From DMER64 sp049652385 (GTDB taxonomy: Bacteria > Bacteroidota > Bacteroidia > Bacteroidales > UBA932), in the NCBI GenBank assembly GCA_049652385.1, contig JBASDX010000008.1, positions 1 through 64,000 on the forward strand: 64,000 nt of DNA, written 5' to 3'. Positions 35,158 to 44,633 of the stretch are shown here, piece by piece. Positions within the stretch are counted from its first letter, which is position 1; the number at the start of each line of letters is the position of its first letter. Below the pieces are notes generated by a model that searched no databases, was not told the DNA's origin, and was given only the letters and a program-made list of their open reading frames with translations. Made by a program: the position numbers and the translations under genes.

Positions 35158-36090
35158 ATGAAAAATACACTTAAAGCCTATATTGGTTTGATTTTAATGA
35201 TCCTCATTGTGGGATTTTCTTTTTTGTTTGTGAAGATGGGATTGGCTGTCACCAACAGTTACGATCATTTGGCACACAGGTTCAATGCGGCATTTCTCTT
35301 TGTACTTCTCTTGTGGGGAACGGGAATCATTAAAATACAGAAGATAGAGAAAAAGGAATGGCTTAAGATTATAGGAGTATCTATTTTTTACCCTGTGCTG
35401 TGTTTTGGCTTTCAGACGGTAGGATTAGAGTATGCCACTACATCTCAGGCCGGAATTATTTTTGCGCTCGTGCCTGTGATTACGTTGTTAGGGGGTACTA
35501 TTTTTTTGAAAGAAAAAACATCAGTGCAACAGAAGATAGGTATTGTGCTTTCAGTTGCAGGGGTTATTTATTTGTTTGCAGGAAACAGCCAGGCAGAGAC
35601 CGGGAATATTAAAGGGACTGTATTATTGTTGTTGTCGGTGACGTCTATGGTCGTTTACTATATGATAGGAAAGAAAATGATGGAGCGTCACGACTCTCTG
35701 TTTTTAACCGGCATCATGATTTTGGTGGGGTTTGTTATTTTTAACGTGCTTTCAGTAGGGCGTCATCTTCTTTACGGCACACTCCCCGAGTATGCAGCAC
35801 CGTTATTCCATGCGCGCTTTTTGATATCAGTATTGTATTTGGGGGTACTTTCTTCTGTGTTGACCTCCTTCTTTTCCAATTATGCCCTTGTCCATATATC
35901 TACCACACAAATCAGTGTTTTCAACAATTTGATACCCATCATTACCATACTGGCAGGGATACTTGTACTTCATGAGACTTTATCCATCAGGCAGATTGTC
36001 GGAGGAGCAGCTGTGATGCTGGGAGTCGTATTAGTAGTAGGTATCCGCTCGGCAAAAAATAAAAACGCAAACAAAAAGCATACATCATGA
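35158..36090 (+). CDS. EamA/DMT family transporter
   Basis: A 310-aa inner-membrane protein from the ATG at 35158; the open frame extends upstream into the cobO region but that part is not membrane-like. About ten hydrophobic helices in two EamA-type halves, with the family stretches YATTSQAGIIFALVPVITLL (first half) and NNLIPIITILAGILVLHE (second half). It probably exports or imports a small metabolite; the substrate is not predictable. It is divergent from cobO across 83 nt, which contains a short AT-rich inverted repeat (TATATAT/ATATATA, 35086-35102). Its stop overlaps the AhpD-like gene (ATGA). Confidence 0.92.
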   Translation: MKNTLKAYIGLILMILIVGFSFLFVKMGLAVTNSYDHLAHRFNAAFLFVLLLWGTGIIKIQKIEKKEWLKIIGVSIFYPVLCFGFQTVGLEYATTSQAGIIFALVPVITLLGGTIFLKEKTSVQQKIGIVLSVAGVIYLFAGNSQAETGNIKGTVLLLLSVTSMVVYYMIGKKMMERHDSLFLTGIMILVGFVIFNVLSVGRHLLYGTLPEYAAPLFHARFLISVLYLGVLSSVLTSFFSNYALVHISTTQISVFNNLIPIITILAGILVLHETLSIRQIVGGAAVMLGVVLVVGIRSAKNKNANKKHTS

Positions 36091-36524
36091 AAAAACGAAT
36101 ACAGATAGCCAAAACAGCTCCGGCCGCTTATAAAGCCATGCTGGATATAGAAAAATATCTGGAAAAAAGCGGTCTGGACAAAACCTTGTATGAATTGATA
36201 AAAACAAGGGCTTCTCAAATTAACGGATGTGCCTACTGCTTGAATATGCATACCCGCGATGCTTTGAAATGGGGAGAATCTCCGCAGCGTTTGTTTTTGC
36301 TGGACGCCTGGCGGGAAACGGATTTGTATTCGGATAAAGAAAAGGCTGCTTTGGCTTTGACCGAGTCCATTACATGCATAAAGGAAGGTAACGTACCCGA
36401 CGATGTTTACGAGCAGGCGGCTGCCCATTTTTCAGAAAAAGAACTGGCGGCCGTCATTATGGCCGTAGTGGCCATCAATGCCTGGAACAGGATTTCTATA
36501 GCAACACGAACACCTTTGGATTAA
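36087..36524 (+). CDS. carboxymuconolactone decarboxylase/AhpD-like protein
   Basis: A 145-aa cytosolic protein of the CMD/AhpD alkylhydroperoxidase fold. The redox motif is in GCAYCLNMHTRDA (C-x2-C-x3-H), as in AhpD-like proteins with peroxidase or disulfide-reductase activity. Length and the C-terminal AAVIMAVVAINAWNRISIATR stretch fit this group. Its start overlaps the stop of the EamA transporter gene by 4 nt, implying co-expression. Substrate unknown. Confidence 0.92.
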   Translation: MKKRIQIAKTAPAAYKAMLDIEKYLEKSGLDKTLYELIKTRASQINGCAYCLNMHTRDALKWGESPQRLFLLDAWRETDLYSDKEKAALALTESITCIKEGNVPDDVYEQAAAHFSEKELAAVIMAVVAINAWNRISIATRTPLD

Positions 36525-36559
36525 AAACCGTATATTTAAATGATAAAAAAATCTGTTTT

Positions 36560-37234
36560 ATGCTTAGTTGGACTGAAATAACCATCCGTCTTTTATTGGC
36601 GGCTGTACTTGGTGGTCTGATTGGTATTGAGAGGGAAAGAAGGGTTTGGGTGGCCGGAATGAGAACGCACATGATGGTTTGTGTGGGTTCTTGTTTGGTC
36701 ATGATTGTGTCTGCATTTGGGTTTTCCGATATTTTAGGGACCGACTTTGTAGACCTGGATCCTTCCCGTGTGGCTGCACAAGTAGTGAGCGGTATAGGGT
36801 TTATCGGAGCCGGAACCATTTTGTTTTCACGCCATGGAACGGTACGTGGTCTGACTACGGCAGCCGGATTGTGGACAGTAGCCGCCATTGGCCTGGCAAC
36901 GGGAGGTGGCTTGTATTATGCCGCCGGCATTACTACATTTATTGCATTGATTATTTTATGGGCTATTCAGCCCCTGGAATTCTATATTGCAGGAAAGTTG
37001 CGAAAAAACACATTGAGGATAAAAGCACAAGGAGGTTTTATTTGGTCGGACTGGGTTAAGGAGCTTTCCAATAAAACCGTTTTGAGTATTGAATCCGTAC
37101 GTATGGAAAAAGATGGAGATGATTATGTGTACCACATTCGTTTTGAGAACATAGACCAAAAACAGGTGGACAAAATGATGGATGAACTTAAAACAGAGCC
37201 GTCCGTCACGGATTTTTCCTGGTCACGTCAGTAG
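36560..37234 (+). CDS. MgtC/SapB family membrane protein
   Basis: A 224-aa inner-membrane protein. The N-terminal hydrophobic domain has the family motifs GGLIGIERER, GMRTHMMVCVGS and GIGFIGAGTILF, with about five helices up to residue 145, followed by a cytosolic ACT-like C-terminal domain (about 150-224). MgtC-type proteins are linked to magnesium limitation, membrane potential and inhibition of the F-type ATPase in enteric bacteria; the role in Bacteroidota is not settled. It is 35 nt after the AhpD-like gene and on the same strand. Confidence 0.92.
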   Translation: MLSWTEITIRLLLAAVLGGLIGIERERRVWVAGMRTHMMVCVGSCLVMIVSAFGFSDILGTDFVDLDPSRVAAQVVSGIGFIGAGTILFSRHGTVRGLTTAAGLWTVAAIGLATGGGLYYAAGITTFIALIILWAIQPLEFYIAGKLRKNTLRIKAQGGFIWSDWVKELSNKTVLSIESVRMEKDGDDYVYHIRFENIDQKQVDKMMDELKTEPSVTDFSWSRQ

Positions 37235-37260
37235 TCACATCAATTTTAAAAAATCATATT

Positions 37261-37698
37261 ATGAAAATAGGAATAATTATTTGCGGTCGGTATAACAACT
37301 GCGCCGGAGGAAAATGTTTGAGGGCCATGCGTAACCGCGAAGGGGCCTTTTCTATCTATTCAAAAGACGAACCTTTGGAAGTGGTCGGGTTTATTACTTG
37401 TGGGAGCTGTCCGGGCGTGAATGTGGAATACGCTCCGGCAGAAATGATTAAAAACGGGGCACAAGCCATTCATCTGGCCACAGGGATGGTGGTGGGCTAT
37501 CCACCGTGTCATAGGGTGGATTATTTTAAAAGATTCATTGAAGAAAAATACAAAATTCCTGTTGTTATTGGTACACATCCCATTCCCATGAACTATTTTA
37601 CAACCCACAGCCAGTTAAAAACCTGGAATACCGGCAAATGGCAGGAACTCATCAAACCTGTTTTGTCAGCTCCTGAAATGATGAAAGCGTATGATTAA
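37261..37698 (+). CDS. CGGC domain-containing protein
   Basis: A 145-aa cytosolic protein beginning MKIGIIICGRYNNCAGGKC, with GFITCGSCPG near residues 46-55 and a further conserved YPPCHR. These cysteine- and histidine-rich blocks define the CGGC domain, thought to bind metal; function not established. It follows MgtC after 26 nt and overlaps the start of the M14 peptidase gene by 8 nt, which suggests joint transcription. Confidence 0.88.
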   Translation: MKIGIIICGRYNNCAGGKCLRAMRNREGAFSIYSKDEPLEVVGFITCGSCPGVNVEYAPAEMIKNGAQAIHLATGMVVGYPPCHRVDYFKRFIEEKYKIPVVIGTHPIPMNYFTTHSQLKTWNTGKWQELIKPVLSAPEMMKAYD

Positions 37699-39463
37699 TA
37701 AAAGTTCTCTTTTAGCTTTTACCATTCTTTTTGCCATTCCGGCAACGACCCCGGCACAGTCCGGGGATTCGTTTTTAACCTGGTATGAAACACATGGTTT
37801 TAACCATACTCCACGTTATGAGCAAACGGTGCAATACGCCACCCGTTTGGCAGAAGCGTCATCGTTGCTCACTTATACTACAATCGGCACTTCGGCCCAG
37901 GGAAGAGCTATTCCTTTGCTCATTTTGGATAGGGATGGATTGCATTCTCCGAAGGAAATCAGGGATAAAGGGAGGGTAATCGTACTCGCACAGGCAGCCA
38001 TTCACGCCGGTGAACCTGATGGAAAAGATGCCGGATTAATGTTGCTGCGTGATATAGTCATTCGGGGACAATACCGGGAATTGTTGGACTCGGTGTCCTT
38101 ACTTTTTATTCCTATTCTGAATGTGGATGGGCACGAGGATTTTGGTACGCACTACCGAATCAATCAGAATGGACCGGAAGAAGTGGGTTCGCGAAATACG
38201 GCGCAACGGCTGAATCTGAATCGTGATTTTATAAAAGCCGAGACGCCTGAAATGCGTGCCTGGTTGCGGCTTTACGGATATTGGATGCCCGAGTTGTTAA
38301 TTGACATTCATGTGACTAACGGAGCTGACTTTCAGTATGTGGCCACGTACGGACTGGATCAATGCGGTTATCTGGAAAGCCCGTTGGGCGACTGGAGTCG
38401 GCAGGTGTATGAAACCGAGCTGAACAAAGCCATGCAGGAAGTGGGGTATCCTTTATTTCCGTATTTTGATTTTGTGGATTATACAAGCCCTTTGTCCGGT
38501 GTTATGCCATCCAATTTCACGCCTCAGTATTCCAATGGATATGCACAGGCCAACAACAGAATAGGACTTTTATTAGAGAACCATATTTATAAGCCGTACA
38601 AAGAAAGGGTGACGGCTGCTTATCACGTTTTGTTATCCTCCATGCGCATATTAAGCCGACACGTAGCTACGCTCAAACGTTTGGTGGCTCAAACAGATTT
38701 GTACGTAAGTGGAGAGGCGTTCAGAAAGGATTCCTTTCCGCTGGTAATCACCCACGATAAGAAAGAAAATCGATTGGTAGATTACCTGGCCTGGGAAGAA
38801 AAAACGGTTGTGAGTGATTTATCGGGAGCTCCCTGGACATATATTGACCATACGGCTCCTGTGACGCTTCAGATACCTTATTATATGTCGTATAAACAGG
38901 AGCGCAACGTCAAATTGCCACGTGCATACATCATTCCTCAGGAGCAGCGCCAAACACTTGATTTATTGGATGCGCATGGTATATTCTATGAAAGATGTCC
39001 GGCCAATGATACGTTATTGGTGGAAACGTACCGATTTATCAATCCCAGATGGTCGCCTTACCCGTATGAAGGACGTTTGACGCTTTCTGCGGATTATCAG
39101 GTACAAATAGAGTCCGTACCTGTGCGTAAAGGCGATATTGTTGTGCCGACTGCACAGCCCAAAGTGAAAGTGGTGGCACATATGTTGGAGCCAAAATCCA
39201 CTACATCCCTGGTATATTGGGGATTTTACAATGCTTGGGCCCGTCCGGAAACGGAATTTTGGGTGCGTCTTAACTACATGGAGATAAAAGGGCGGGAGAT
39301 GCTGACGGAAAATCCGGCTTTAAGAGAAGCCTTTGAACAAAAGAAAGCAATGGACCCGGCCTTTGCTTCCAATCCGCAAGCGATCCTGCAATTTTTTATG
39401 AATGAGGTGAGACAACAAGTAGAACGTGCCGCAAACCGGTATCCGGTATTGAGGCTGATGTAA
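37691..39463 (+). CDS. M14 family zinc carboxypeptidase, secreted
   Basis: A 590-aa protein with a signal peptide (cleavage near TPAQS, residue 23). The M14 domain supplies zinc ligands His and Glu in AAIHAGEPDGKD and a later His in LIDIHVTNG, with a probable catalytic Glu in LLLENHIYK. The C-terminal 250 residues are beta-rich and typical of large Bacteroidota M14 peptidases. It probably trims peptides or peptidoglycan stems in the periplasm or at the surface. It overlaps the CGGC gene by 8 nt and ends inside a bidirectional terminator. Confidence 0.93.
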   Translation: MINKSSLLAFTILFAIPATTPAQSGDSFLTWYETHGFNHTPRYEQTVQYATRLAEASSLLTYTTIGTSAQGRAIPLLILDRDGLHSPKEIRDKGRVIVLAQAAIHAGEPDGKDAGLMLLRDIVIRGQYRELLDSVSLLFIPILNVDGHEDFGTHYRINQNGPEEVGSRNTAQRLNLNRDFIKAETPEMRAWLRLYGYWMPELLIDIHVTNGADFQYVATYGLDQCGYLESPLGDWSRQVYETELNKAMQEVGYPLFPYFDFVDYTSPLSGVMPSNFTPQYSNGYAQANNRIGLLLENHIYKPYKERVTAAYHVLLSSMRILSRHVATLKRLVAQTDLYVSGEAFRKDSFPLVITHDKKENRLVDYLAWEEKTVVSDLSGAPWTYIDHTAPVTLQIPYYMSYKQERNVKLPRAYIIPQEQRQTLDLLDAHGIFYERCPANDTLLVETYRFINPRWSPYPYEGRLTLSADYQVQIESVPVRKGDIVVPTAQPKVKVVAHMLEPKSTTSLVYWGFYNAWARPETEFWVRLNYMEIKGREMLTENPALREAFEQKKAMDPAFASNPQAILQFFMNEVRQQVERAANRYPVLRLM

Positions 39464-39496
39464 TGAAAAGCCCGGAATAAGGCCGGGCTTTTCATT
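39462..39496. terminator. bidirectional intrinsic terminator
   Basis: AATGAAAAGCCCGG (39462-39475) pairs with CCGGGCTTTTCATT (39483-39496), a 14-bp perfect stem with a 7-nt loop and A/T-rich stem ends on both sides. It includes the M14 stop codon and lies just before the stop of the convergent S9 gene, ending both transcripts. Confidence 0.92.
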
Positions 39497-39499
39497 GTT

Positions 39500-42373
39500 T
39501 TATTCACTCAGTTCGTATCCCCAGTCAATGCCTTTTAGAGTGGCAGGTACACCTGTTTTCATCCATACCGGCATGGGTGCGCCTTTCAGATAATGGTTGA
39601 AAAATTGTTCCAACCGTATGCTCAGGTCTTTAGCGTTCACCCTTTCCCTCAAATTGTGTACTTCTTTGTTGTATTGGAGCATCCATACGGGTTTGCCCAG
39701 TCTGCGCAAGGCAGTAAAATACTCAATGCCCTGGTACCAGGGGACAGCGTCATCCTGGTCGTTATGCATGATGAGTAATGGTGTTTCTACTTTGTCTGCA
39801 AAAAACAAGGGAGAGTTTTCTATATATAGGTCAAAACCGTCCCACAGGGTTTTTCCTATGCGGCTTTGTGTGTGTTCGTACTGGAATTGACGGATCATGC
39901 CGGAACCCCATCTTACACCTCCATAAGCGCTCGTCATATTGGCTACGGGCGCACCGGCACCGGCAGCTTTCCATTTGAAGGTTTCCGGTTGGGTAATCAT
40001 ATAGGCCACCTGATAACCGCCCCAGCTTTGTCCTTGTATTCCTATATTGTCGGCATCTATCCAGGGGTTTTCTGCAATCAGTTTTTTCACTCCGGGTACA
40101 ATGCATTCAATGGCACTCTCTCCGGGATGACCTATCCGGTATACGATGTCCGGAACAAAAACGATGTATCCGTTACTTACAAAGAAGGGAATGTTGATGG
40201 TGGAACGGCTGGGTGCCGGAGCTCTGTATGAATGGATGGTGTGGGCTGATTTTTCATAGAAATACAGCAACATGGGGTATTTTTTTGCAGGATCAAAATC
40301 TTCCGGCTTGTATAAAATACCATCCAGGTCAAGACCGTTTGCAGATTGCCAGTGTACCAATTCCGCCGTACCCCAATTGTATTCTTTTTGTTGCGGATTG
40401 ATGTCTGTAATTTGCACCTGTGTTTTAAAATGGTTTGCAGTAAGCCAGACATTGGGCGAATTTTCAAAATTATGCTTGCTGTAAATCATCACTTTTCCCT
40501 CTTCCGGCTTTATCAGGTTTACAAAAGTCATCGGCTCCATCACCCAACGTGTGAGAACAGGACGCCGTTTTCCCATTTCTTTGTAATAATACCCGTTTTC
40601 CTTGGTCTTGTTATCAAAAGCAGAAAAATATAACGTTGTTTTTTGTTTGATGGCGTCTTTTATCATACCGGGAAATGTCGAGCCAGACCGGGGTTTGTCC
40701 AGACGAATTATGCGGAACGTTATGTTTTCTTTTCTGCCCAGGCCTTCCGTAATATTGACAGGCGAAGTAATTCCCATAGGATCCAGCTGCCATACGTCAA
40801 AACGGTCGTTCAGAAAAAGGGCTTTGTCTTCTTCCAGCCAGCCACCAAATCCATAAGATGAGGCCATAGAAGGCGAATCATGTTCTTCGTTGTCAAAAGA
40901 AACGTCCATACCCTTTGTAAGGCACACGATTTTTTCTGTTTTCACGTGGTACGTGTACCATTGCTTTTCTTTGTTGTTGTACCAAACCAGGAAGTTCCCT
41001 TCCGGTGATGCACTTATCTGGGAAATGTACATGTCTTCCAACAACAAACGCGCGGTGCCGTCGGCTATATCAATCAAATACAAATCTGAGCGTGGATTGG
41101 AGTCCCATGTGGATTCTATCTGATAGGGATATTTGCTTACGCAGTAACCCCAGGATGCGTCATACTCCTGTGGTACCTGAACAGTCATGTATTCGTCTGC
41201 AGAAAGCTGACGCCAGGATACGGATGGCATTTTGTTTTTTTCTTGCCCGTCTTTCAGATCTGCTACACATAGATATGATTTTTTCAAATCGCGATTCAGG
41301 TTGATGAGCTGTTGCGGCTGTACGTAAGGGTCTTTATAATGCCAGATGTCCAGTTGGGCTTTTTCAGAAGCCGGTAGTGTGGTATCCTTTTCCGGCAATA
41401 CGGGAGCAATGCCAAAGAACAACCGATGTCCTGATTTGCTGAAAATCAGGGCTCTGTTTTCGCTTATCCTCCAGTTTTCTTGCAAATCTTCCAGGTTGTT
41501 GTCCAGCAGGACGGCAGCCTGAGGCATTCCGTCTGTATAGTACAAGATACTTATGTGGTCTTTCCCTTGTTTAGTAGTATCCAAATTGGCATAAAATACC
41601 AGATGGCGGTTGTCTTCACTGACAACGGGCAGCTTGACTTTTTGTTTAAGATCAAACTTGTACAGGCTGGTCAATTGCTTATTCTTTGGAGTATACATAA
41701 ACAATCCGGCTTCCAGCAAACTGTCTTTGGAGGAAGGTCTGCGGATAAAAAACAGCGTGTCGCCTCCGGTACTGAAATTGTATTCTGACACGGCCGGTAA
41801 CGTATCTATGGTACCGTCAGACAGCCGATATACCATTAGATTCTCACCTTGTTCTTTTTCTTTTTTTGGTGGCTTTTTGCCACCGGTAGTATCTGCCGGC
41901 ATGTCCGATTGAAAGGCTATGTGAGTTTTACCCAGCGTACCTATTTTAACTGATTTAAGATAAGGGATTTTTTCCAGTTTGCCGGTAGCGGTATTGTATA
42001 TACCTAAGGTGTCCTTGGGCATATCGGCCGGCTTTTTTTTCTTGAGTTTGGCTTCTTTTGTTTCAGCAAAGAACGGTTTTATGGTGGCTACCAGAAATTT
42101 TCCGTCCGGGGTCAACTTGGGTTGTGCAGCCCTGTCTATGGTTTGTTTTTCCAGTGTTTTTAAGTTGAGTATTTCAACGTAGCGGTCACCCTCTTGCTCC
42201 TGAATCAGATAAGAAGCAAAGGTGCCGTTATCGCTAATGGAAAAAGTACCTACGCTTTTCCAGGTATCGTATACACTATGGTCAAGAGGTTTTTTCTGTG
42301 CAGCCGTAGGTTGTTGAGCCCACAGAGAAAGTGTAGCCAAAAAAAATTGTAAGGTAAATATGTATTTTTTCAT
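39500..42373 (-). CDS. S9 family prolyl oligopeptidase/dipeptidyl peptidase
   Basis: A 957-aa secreted serine peptidase with a signal peptide (cleavage after SLWAQ, about residue 19). The long N-terminal part has beta-propeller-like repeats; the C-terminal alpha/beta hydrolase domain has the nucleophile motif GQSWGGYQ, a catalytic Asp in NDQDDAVPW and His in KEVHNLRER. It is longer than classical DPP IV, as is common for this Bacteroidota subgroup. It probably releases dipeptides or oligopeptides in the periplasm. It is 18 nt downstream of kbl on the same strand, so the two may share a transcript. Confidence 0.93.
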   Translation of the reverse strand: MKKYIFTLQFFLATLSLWAQQPTAAQKKPLDHSVYDTWKSVGTFSISDNGTFASYLIQEQEGDRYVEILNLKTLEKQTIDRAAQPKLTPDGKFLVATIKPFFAETKEAKLKKKKPADMPKDTLGIYNTATGKLEKIPYLKSVKIGTLGKTHIAFQSDMPADTTGGKKPPKKEKEQGENLMVYRLSDGTIDTLPAVSEYNFSTGGDTLFFIRRPSSKDSLLEAGLFMYTPKNKQLTSLYKFDLKQKVKLPVVSEDNRHLVFYANLDTTKQGKDHISILYYTDGMPQAAVLLDNNLEDLQENWRISENRALIFSKSGHRLFFGIAPVLPEKDTTLPASEKAQLDIWHYKDPYVQPQQLINLNRDLKKSYLCVADLKDGQEKNKMPSVSWRQLSADEYMTVQVPQEYDASWGYCVSKYPYQIESTWDSNPRSDLYLIDIADGTARLLLEDMYISQISASPEGNFLVWYNNKEKQWYTYHVKTEKIVCLTKGMDVSFDNEEHDSPSMASSYGFGGWLEEDKALFLNDRFDVWQLDPMGITSPVNITEGLGRKENITFRIIRLDKPRSGSTFPGMIKDAIKQKTTLYFSAFDNKTKENGYYYKEMGKRRPVLTRWVMEPMTFVNLIKPEEGKVMIYSKHNFENSPNVWLTANHFKTQVQITDINPQQKEYNWGTAELVHWQSANGLDLDGILYKPEDFDPAKKYPMLLYFYEKSAHTIHSYRAPAPSRSTINIPFFVSNGYIVFVPDIVYRIGHPGESAIECIVPGVKKLIAENPWIDADNIGIQGQSWGGYQVAYMITQPETFKWKAAGAGAPVANMTSAYGGVRWGSGMIRQFQYEHTQSRIGKTLWDGFDLYIENSPLFFADKVETPLLIMHNDQDDAVPWYQGIEYFTALRRLGKPVWMLQYNKEVHNLRERVNAKDLSIRLEQFFNHYLKGAPMPVWMKTGVPATLKGIDWGYELSE

Positions 42374-42391
42374 GGGTGCAAACTTTTGTAT

Positions 42392-43582
42392 TTATTTCAG
42401 CACTCCCAGCTTTTTGCCCACTTTGGTAAAGGCGGCAATACATCTGTCAAGATGTTCACGTTGGTGCGCAGCTGAAATCTGCACGCGGATGCGTGCCTCG
42501 CCTTGCGGTACTACCGGATAATAGAAACCTATTACGTAAATACCTTCGTCCAGCAGGCGGGCAGCCATTTCCTGACTCAGTTTGGCATCGTACAGCATGA
42601 CGGCGCATATAGCGCTGCGTGTGGGTTTGATATCAAATCCGGCAGCCACCATTTTCTGTACAAAGTACCCGGTATTTTCATGCAAGCGGTCTTGCAGATC
42701 GTTGGTATGGGCCATCATATCGAACATTTCAATACCCGCAGCAGCGACTACCGGAGGAATGGAGTTGGAGAACAGGTAGGGGCGGGAGCGTTGACGCAAC
42801 ATGTCGATAATCTCTTTTTTACCCGTCGTAAAGCCACCAATGGCGCCGCCAAAGGCCTTGCCCAGCGTGCCGGTGATGATTTCAATTTTACCGCGGAGGT
42901 TGAACAGCTCGGTTACTCCTCGGCCCGTTTCGCCCACCACTCCCGCCGAATGGCATTCGTCAACCATCACAAATGCGTCGTATTTTTGTGCCAACTCGTA
43001 AATTTTATCCATAGGAGCCACGTTCCCATCCATGGAAAACACACCGTCGGTTACAATCATTCTGAAGCGTTGTGCCTGGGCTTCTTTTAGCTTTTCTTCC
43101 AAATCGGCCATATCGGCATTGGCATAGCGGTAACGTACGGCTTTGCTCAGACGGATGCCGTCGATGATGGATGCATGGTTGAGTGCGTCTGAAATGATAG
43201 CGTCTTCGTTGGTCAACAGCGGTTCAAATACGCCTCCGTTGGCATCAAAGCAGGCGGCGTAAAGGATGGTATCTTCCGTACCGAAAAACTCGGCCACTTT
43301 GGCTTCCAGTTCTTTGTGGATATCCTGGGTGCCACAGATAAAACGGACAGAGGAGAGTCCGTATCCATGAGAGTCCAAAGCTTTTTTAGCGGCTTCAATC
43401 AAGCGGGGGTTGTTGGAGAGTCCCAGGTAATTGTTGGCACAGAAATTCAACACTTCGGCGCCGGTGTTTACTTTGATTTCAGCTCCTTGAGGGGTGGTGA
43501 TGATTCTTTCTTCTTTATACAGTCCGGCTTCCCGGATTTGGACCAGCTCTTTTTGAAGGTGGTCCTGAAGTCTATTGTACAT
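42392..43582 (-). CDS. kbl: glycine C-acetyltransferase (2-amino-3-ketobutyrate CoA ligase)
   Basis: A PLP-dependent enzyme of about 396 aa from the ATG at 43582; an upstream extension in the open frame is not conserved-looking. It cleaves 2-amino-3-oxobutyrate with CoA into glycine and acetyl-CoA, the second step of threonine catabolism. The PLP lysine is in GTLGKAFGG, and NYLGLSNNPRL, SVRFICGTQ, DECHSAG and SNSIPP blocks fit the family; the length equals that of E. coli Kbl. It is divergent from the threonine dehydrogenase gene, which makes its substrate. Confidence 0.96.
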   Translation of the reverse strand: MYNRLQDHLQKELVQIREAGLYKEERIITTPQGAEIKVNTGAEVLNFCANNYLGLSNNPRLIEAAKKALDSHGYGLSSVRFICGTQDIHKELEAKVAEFFGTEDTILYAACFDANGGVFEPLLTNEDAIISDALNHASIIDGIRLSKAVRYRYANADMADLEEKLKEAQAQRFRMIVTDGVFSMDGNVAPMDKIYELAQKYDAFVMVDECHSAGVVGETGRGVTELFNLRGKIEIITGTLGKAFGGAIGGFTTGKKEIIDMLRQRSRPYLFSNSIPPVVAAAGIEMFDMMAHTNDLQDRLHENTGYFVQKMVAAGFDIKPTRSAICAVMLYDAKLSQEMAARLLDEGIYVIGFYYPVVPQGEARIRVQISAAHQREHLDRCIAAFTKVGKKLGVLK

Positions 43583-43614
43583 AATATATGCTGTTTTTAA
43601 AATGATATCGTAAA

Positions 43615-43657
43615 GCACAAAGATATTACTTTTGGACACAGATTTGTATATTTGTGC
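43615..43657. promoter_or_regulatory. symmetrical divergent promoter elements between kbl and tdh
   Basis: GCACAAAGATA (43615-43625) and TATATTTGTGC (43647-43657) form an inverted repeat with one mismatch. Each arm contains a Bacteroidota -7 type element pointing outward: TATCTTTG on the minus strand (43625-43618) for kbl and TATATTTG on the plus strand (43647-43654) for tdh. No matching -33 TTTG at normal spacing is present. The tdh start codon follows its element by only 4 nt, so its mRNA may be nearly leaderless. Confidence 0.5.
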
Positions 43658-43658
43658 C

Positions 43659-44621
43659 ATGAAAAATATTTTGGTAATTGGCTCGGTAGGCCAGATAGGG
43701 TCGGAACTGACCTTGGAACTTCGAAAAAGATACGGCAGCCGTAATGTGGTTGCCGGCTACAGATCAACTTTGCCCGAGGGAGAATTGCTGGAATCGGGTC
43801 CTTCTGAACGGATAGATGCAACCGATATCGACAGGATTGCAGAAGTAGTGAAAAAATATGAGATTGATACCATTTACAATCTGGCAGCTATTTTGTCAGC
43901 CGTGGGCGAGAGCAAACCGTTGATGGCCTGGAATGTGGGTATTGGAGGCTTGATGAATTGTTTGGAGGTAGCTCGTGAATATAATTGTGCCGTCTTTACC
44001 CCCAGCTCCATAGGTGCATTTGGAGGAGGCACCCCCCTGGACAACACGCCGCAAGATACCATACAACGTCCGCAGACCATGTACGGAGTATCAAAAGTAG
44101 CCGGTGAGTTGTTGAGCGATTATTACTACAAACGTTTTGGGGTAGATACGCGCTCGGTACGGTATCCCGGTATTATTTCCAATGTGACCCTGCCCGGTGG
44201 CGGTACTACGGATTACGCCGTGGAAATATATTACGAAGCCATCAAGCACAAGAAGTTCACATGCCCGTTGAAAGCCGGTACGTTCCTGGATATGATGTAT
44301 ATGCCCGATGCCATAGAGGCTGCTATTGATTTAATGGAGGCAAATCCGTCTTTACTTAAGCACAGGAATTCTTTCAACGTGACAGCTATGAGTTTTGACC
44401 CGGAAATCATTGCTGCAGAAATCAAAAAACACATTCCCGATTTTGAGCTCACGTATGAAGTAGAGCCTGTAAAACAAGCTATTGCCGAATCCTGGCCCAA
44501 CAAAATGGACGATAGTTGTGCACGTAAAGAGTGGGGCTGGAATCCTAAGTGGGATTTAGCTGCCATGACCGTGGACATGCTGAAAGTCATTGGAGAAAAA
44601 CACGCCAAAGGCCTTATTTAA
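43659..44621 (+). CDS. tdh: L-threonine 3-dehydrogenase, SDR/epimerase type
   Basis: A 320-aa NAD-dependent enzyme starting at the ATG at 43659. The N-terminal Rossmann motif is VIGSVGQIGSEL, the active-site Tyr-x3-Lys is in YGVSKVAGE, and SSIGAFGG and SVRYPGIIS blocks match the short-chain (epimerase-like) threonine dehydrogenases rather than the zinc MDR type. It oxidises threonine to 2-amino-3-oxobutyrate, which the divergently encoded Kbl converts to glycine and acetyl-CoA. The conserved N-terminus leaves little doubt about the start. Confidence 0.94.
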   Translation: MKNILVIGSVGQIGSELTLELRKRYGSRNVVAGYRSTLPEGELLESGPSERIDATDIDRIAEVVKKYEIDTIYNLAAILSAVGESKPLMAWNVGIGGLMNCLEVAREYNCAVFTPSSIGAFGGGTPLDNTPQDTIQRPQTMYGVSKVAGELLSDYYYKRFGVDTRSVRYPGIISNVTLPGGGTTDYAVEIYYEAIKHKKFTCPLKAGTFLDMMYMPDAIEAAIDLMEANPSLLKHRNSFNVTAMSFDPEIIAAEIKKHIPDFELTYEVEPVKQAIAESWPNKMDDSCARKEWGWNPKWDLAAMTVDMLKVIGEKHAKGLI

Positions 44622-44633
44622 TAGAAAATCATC

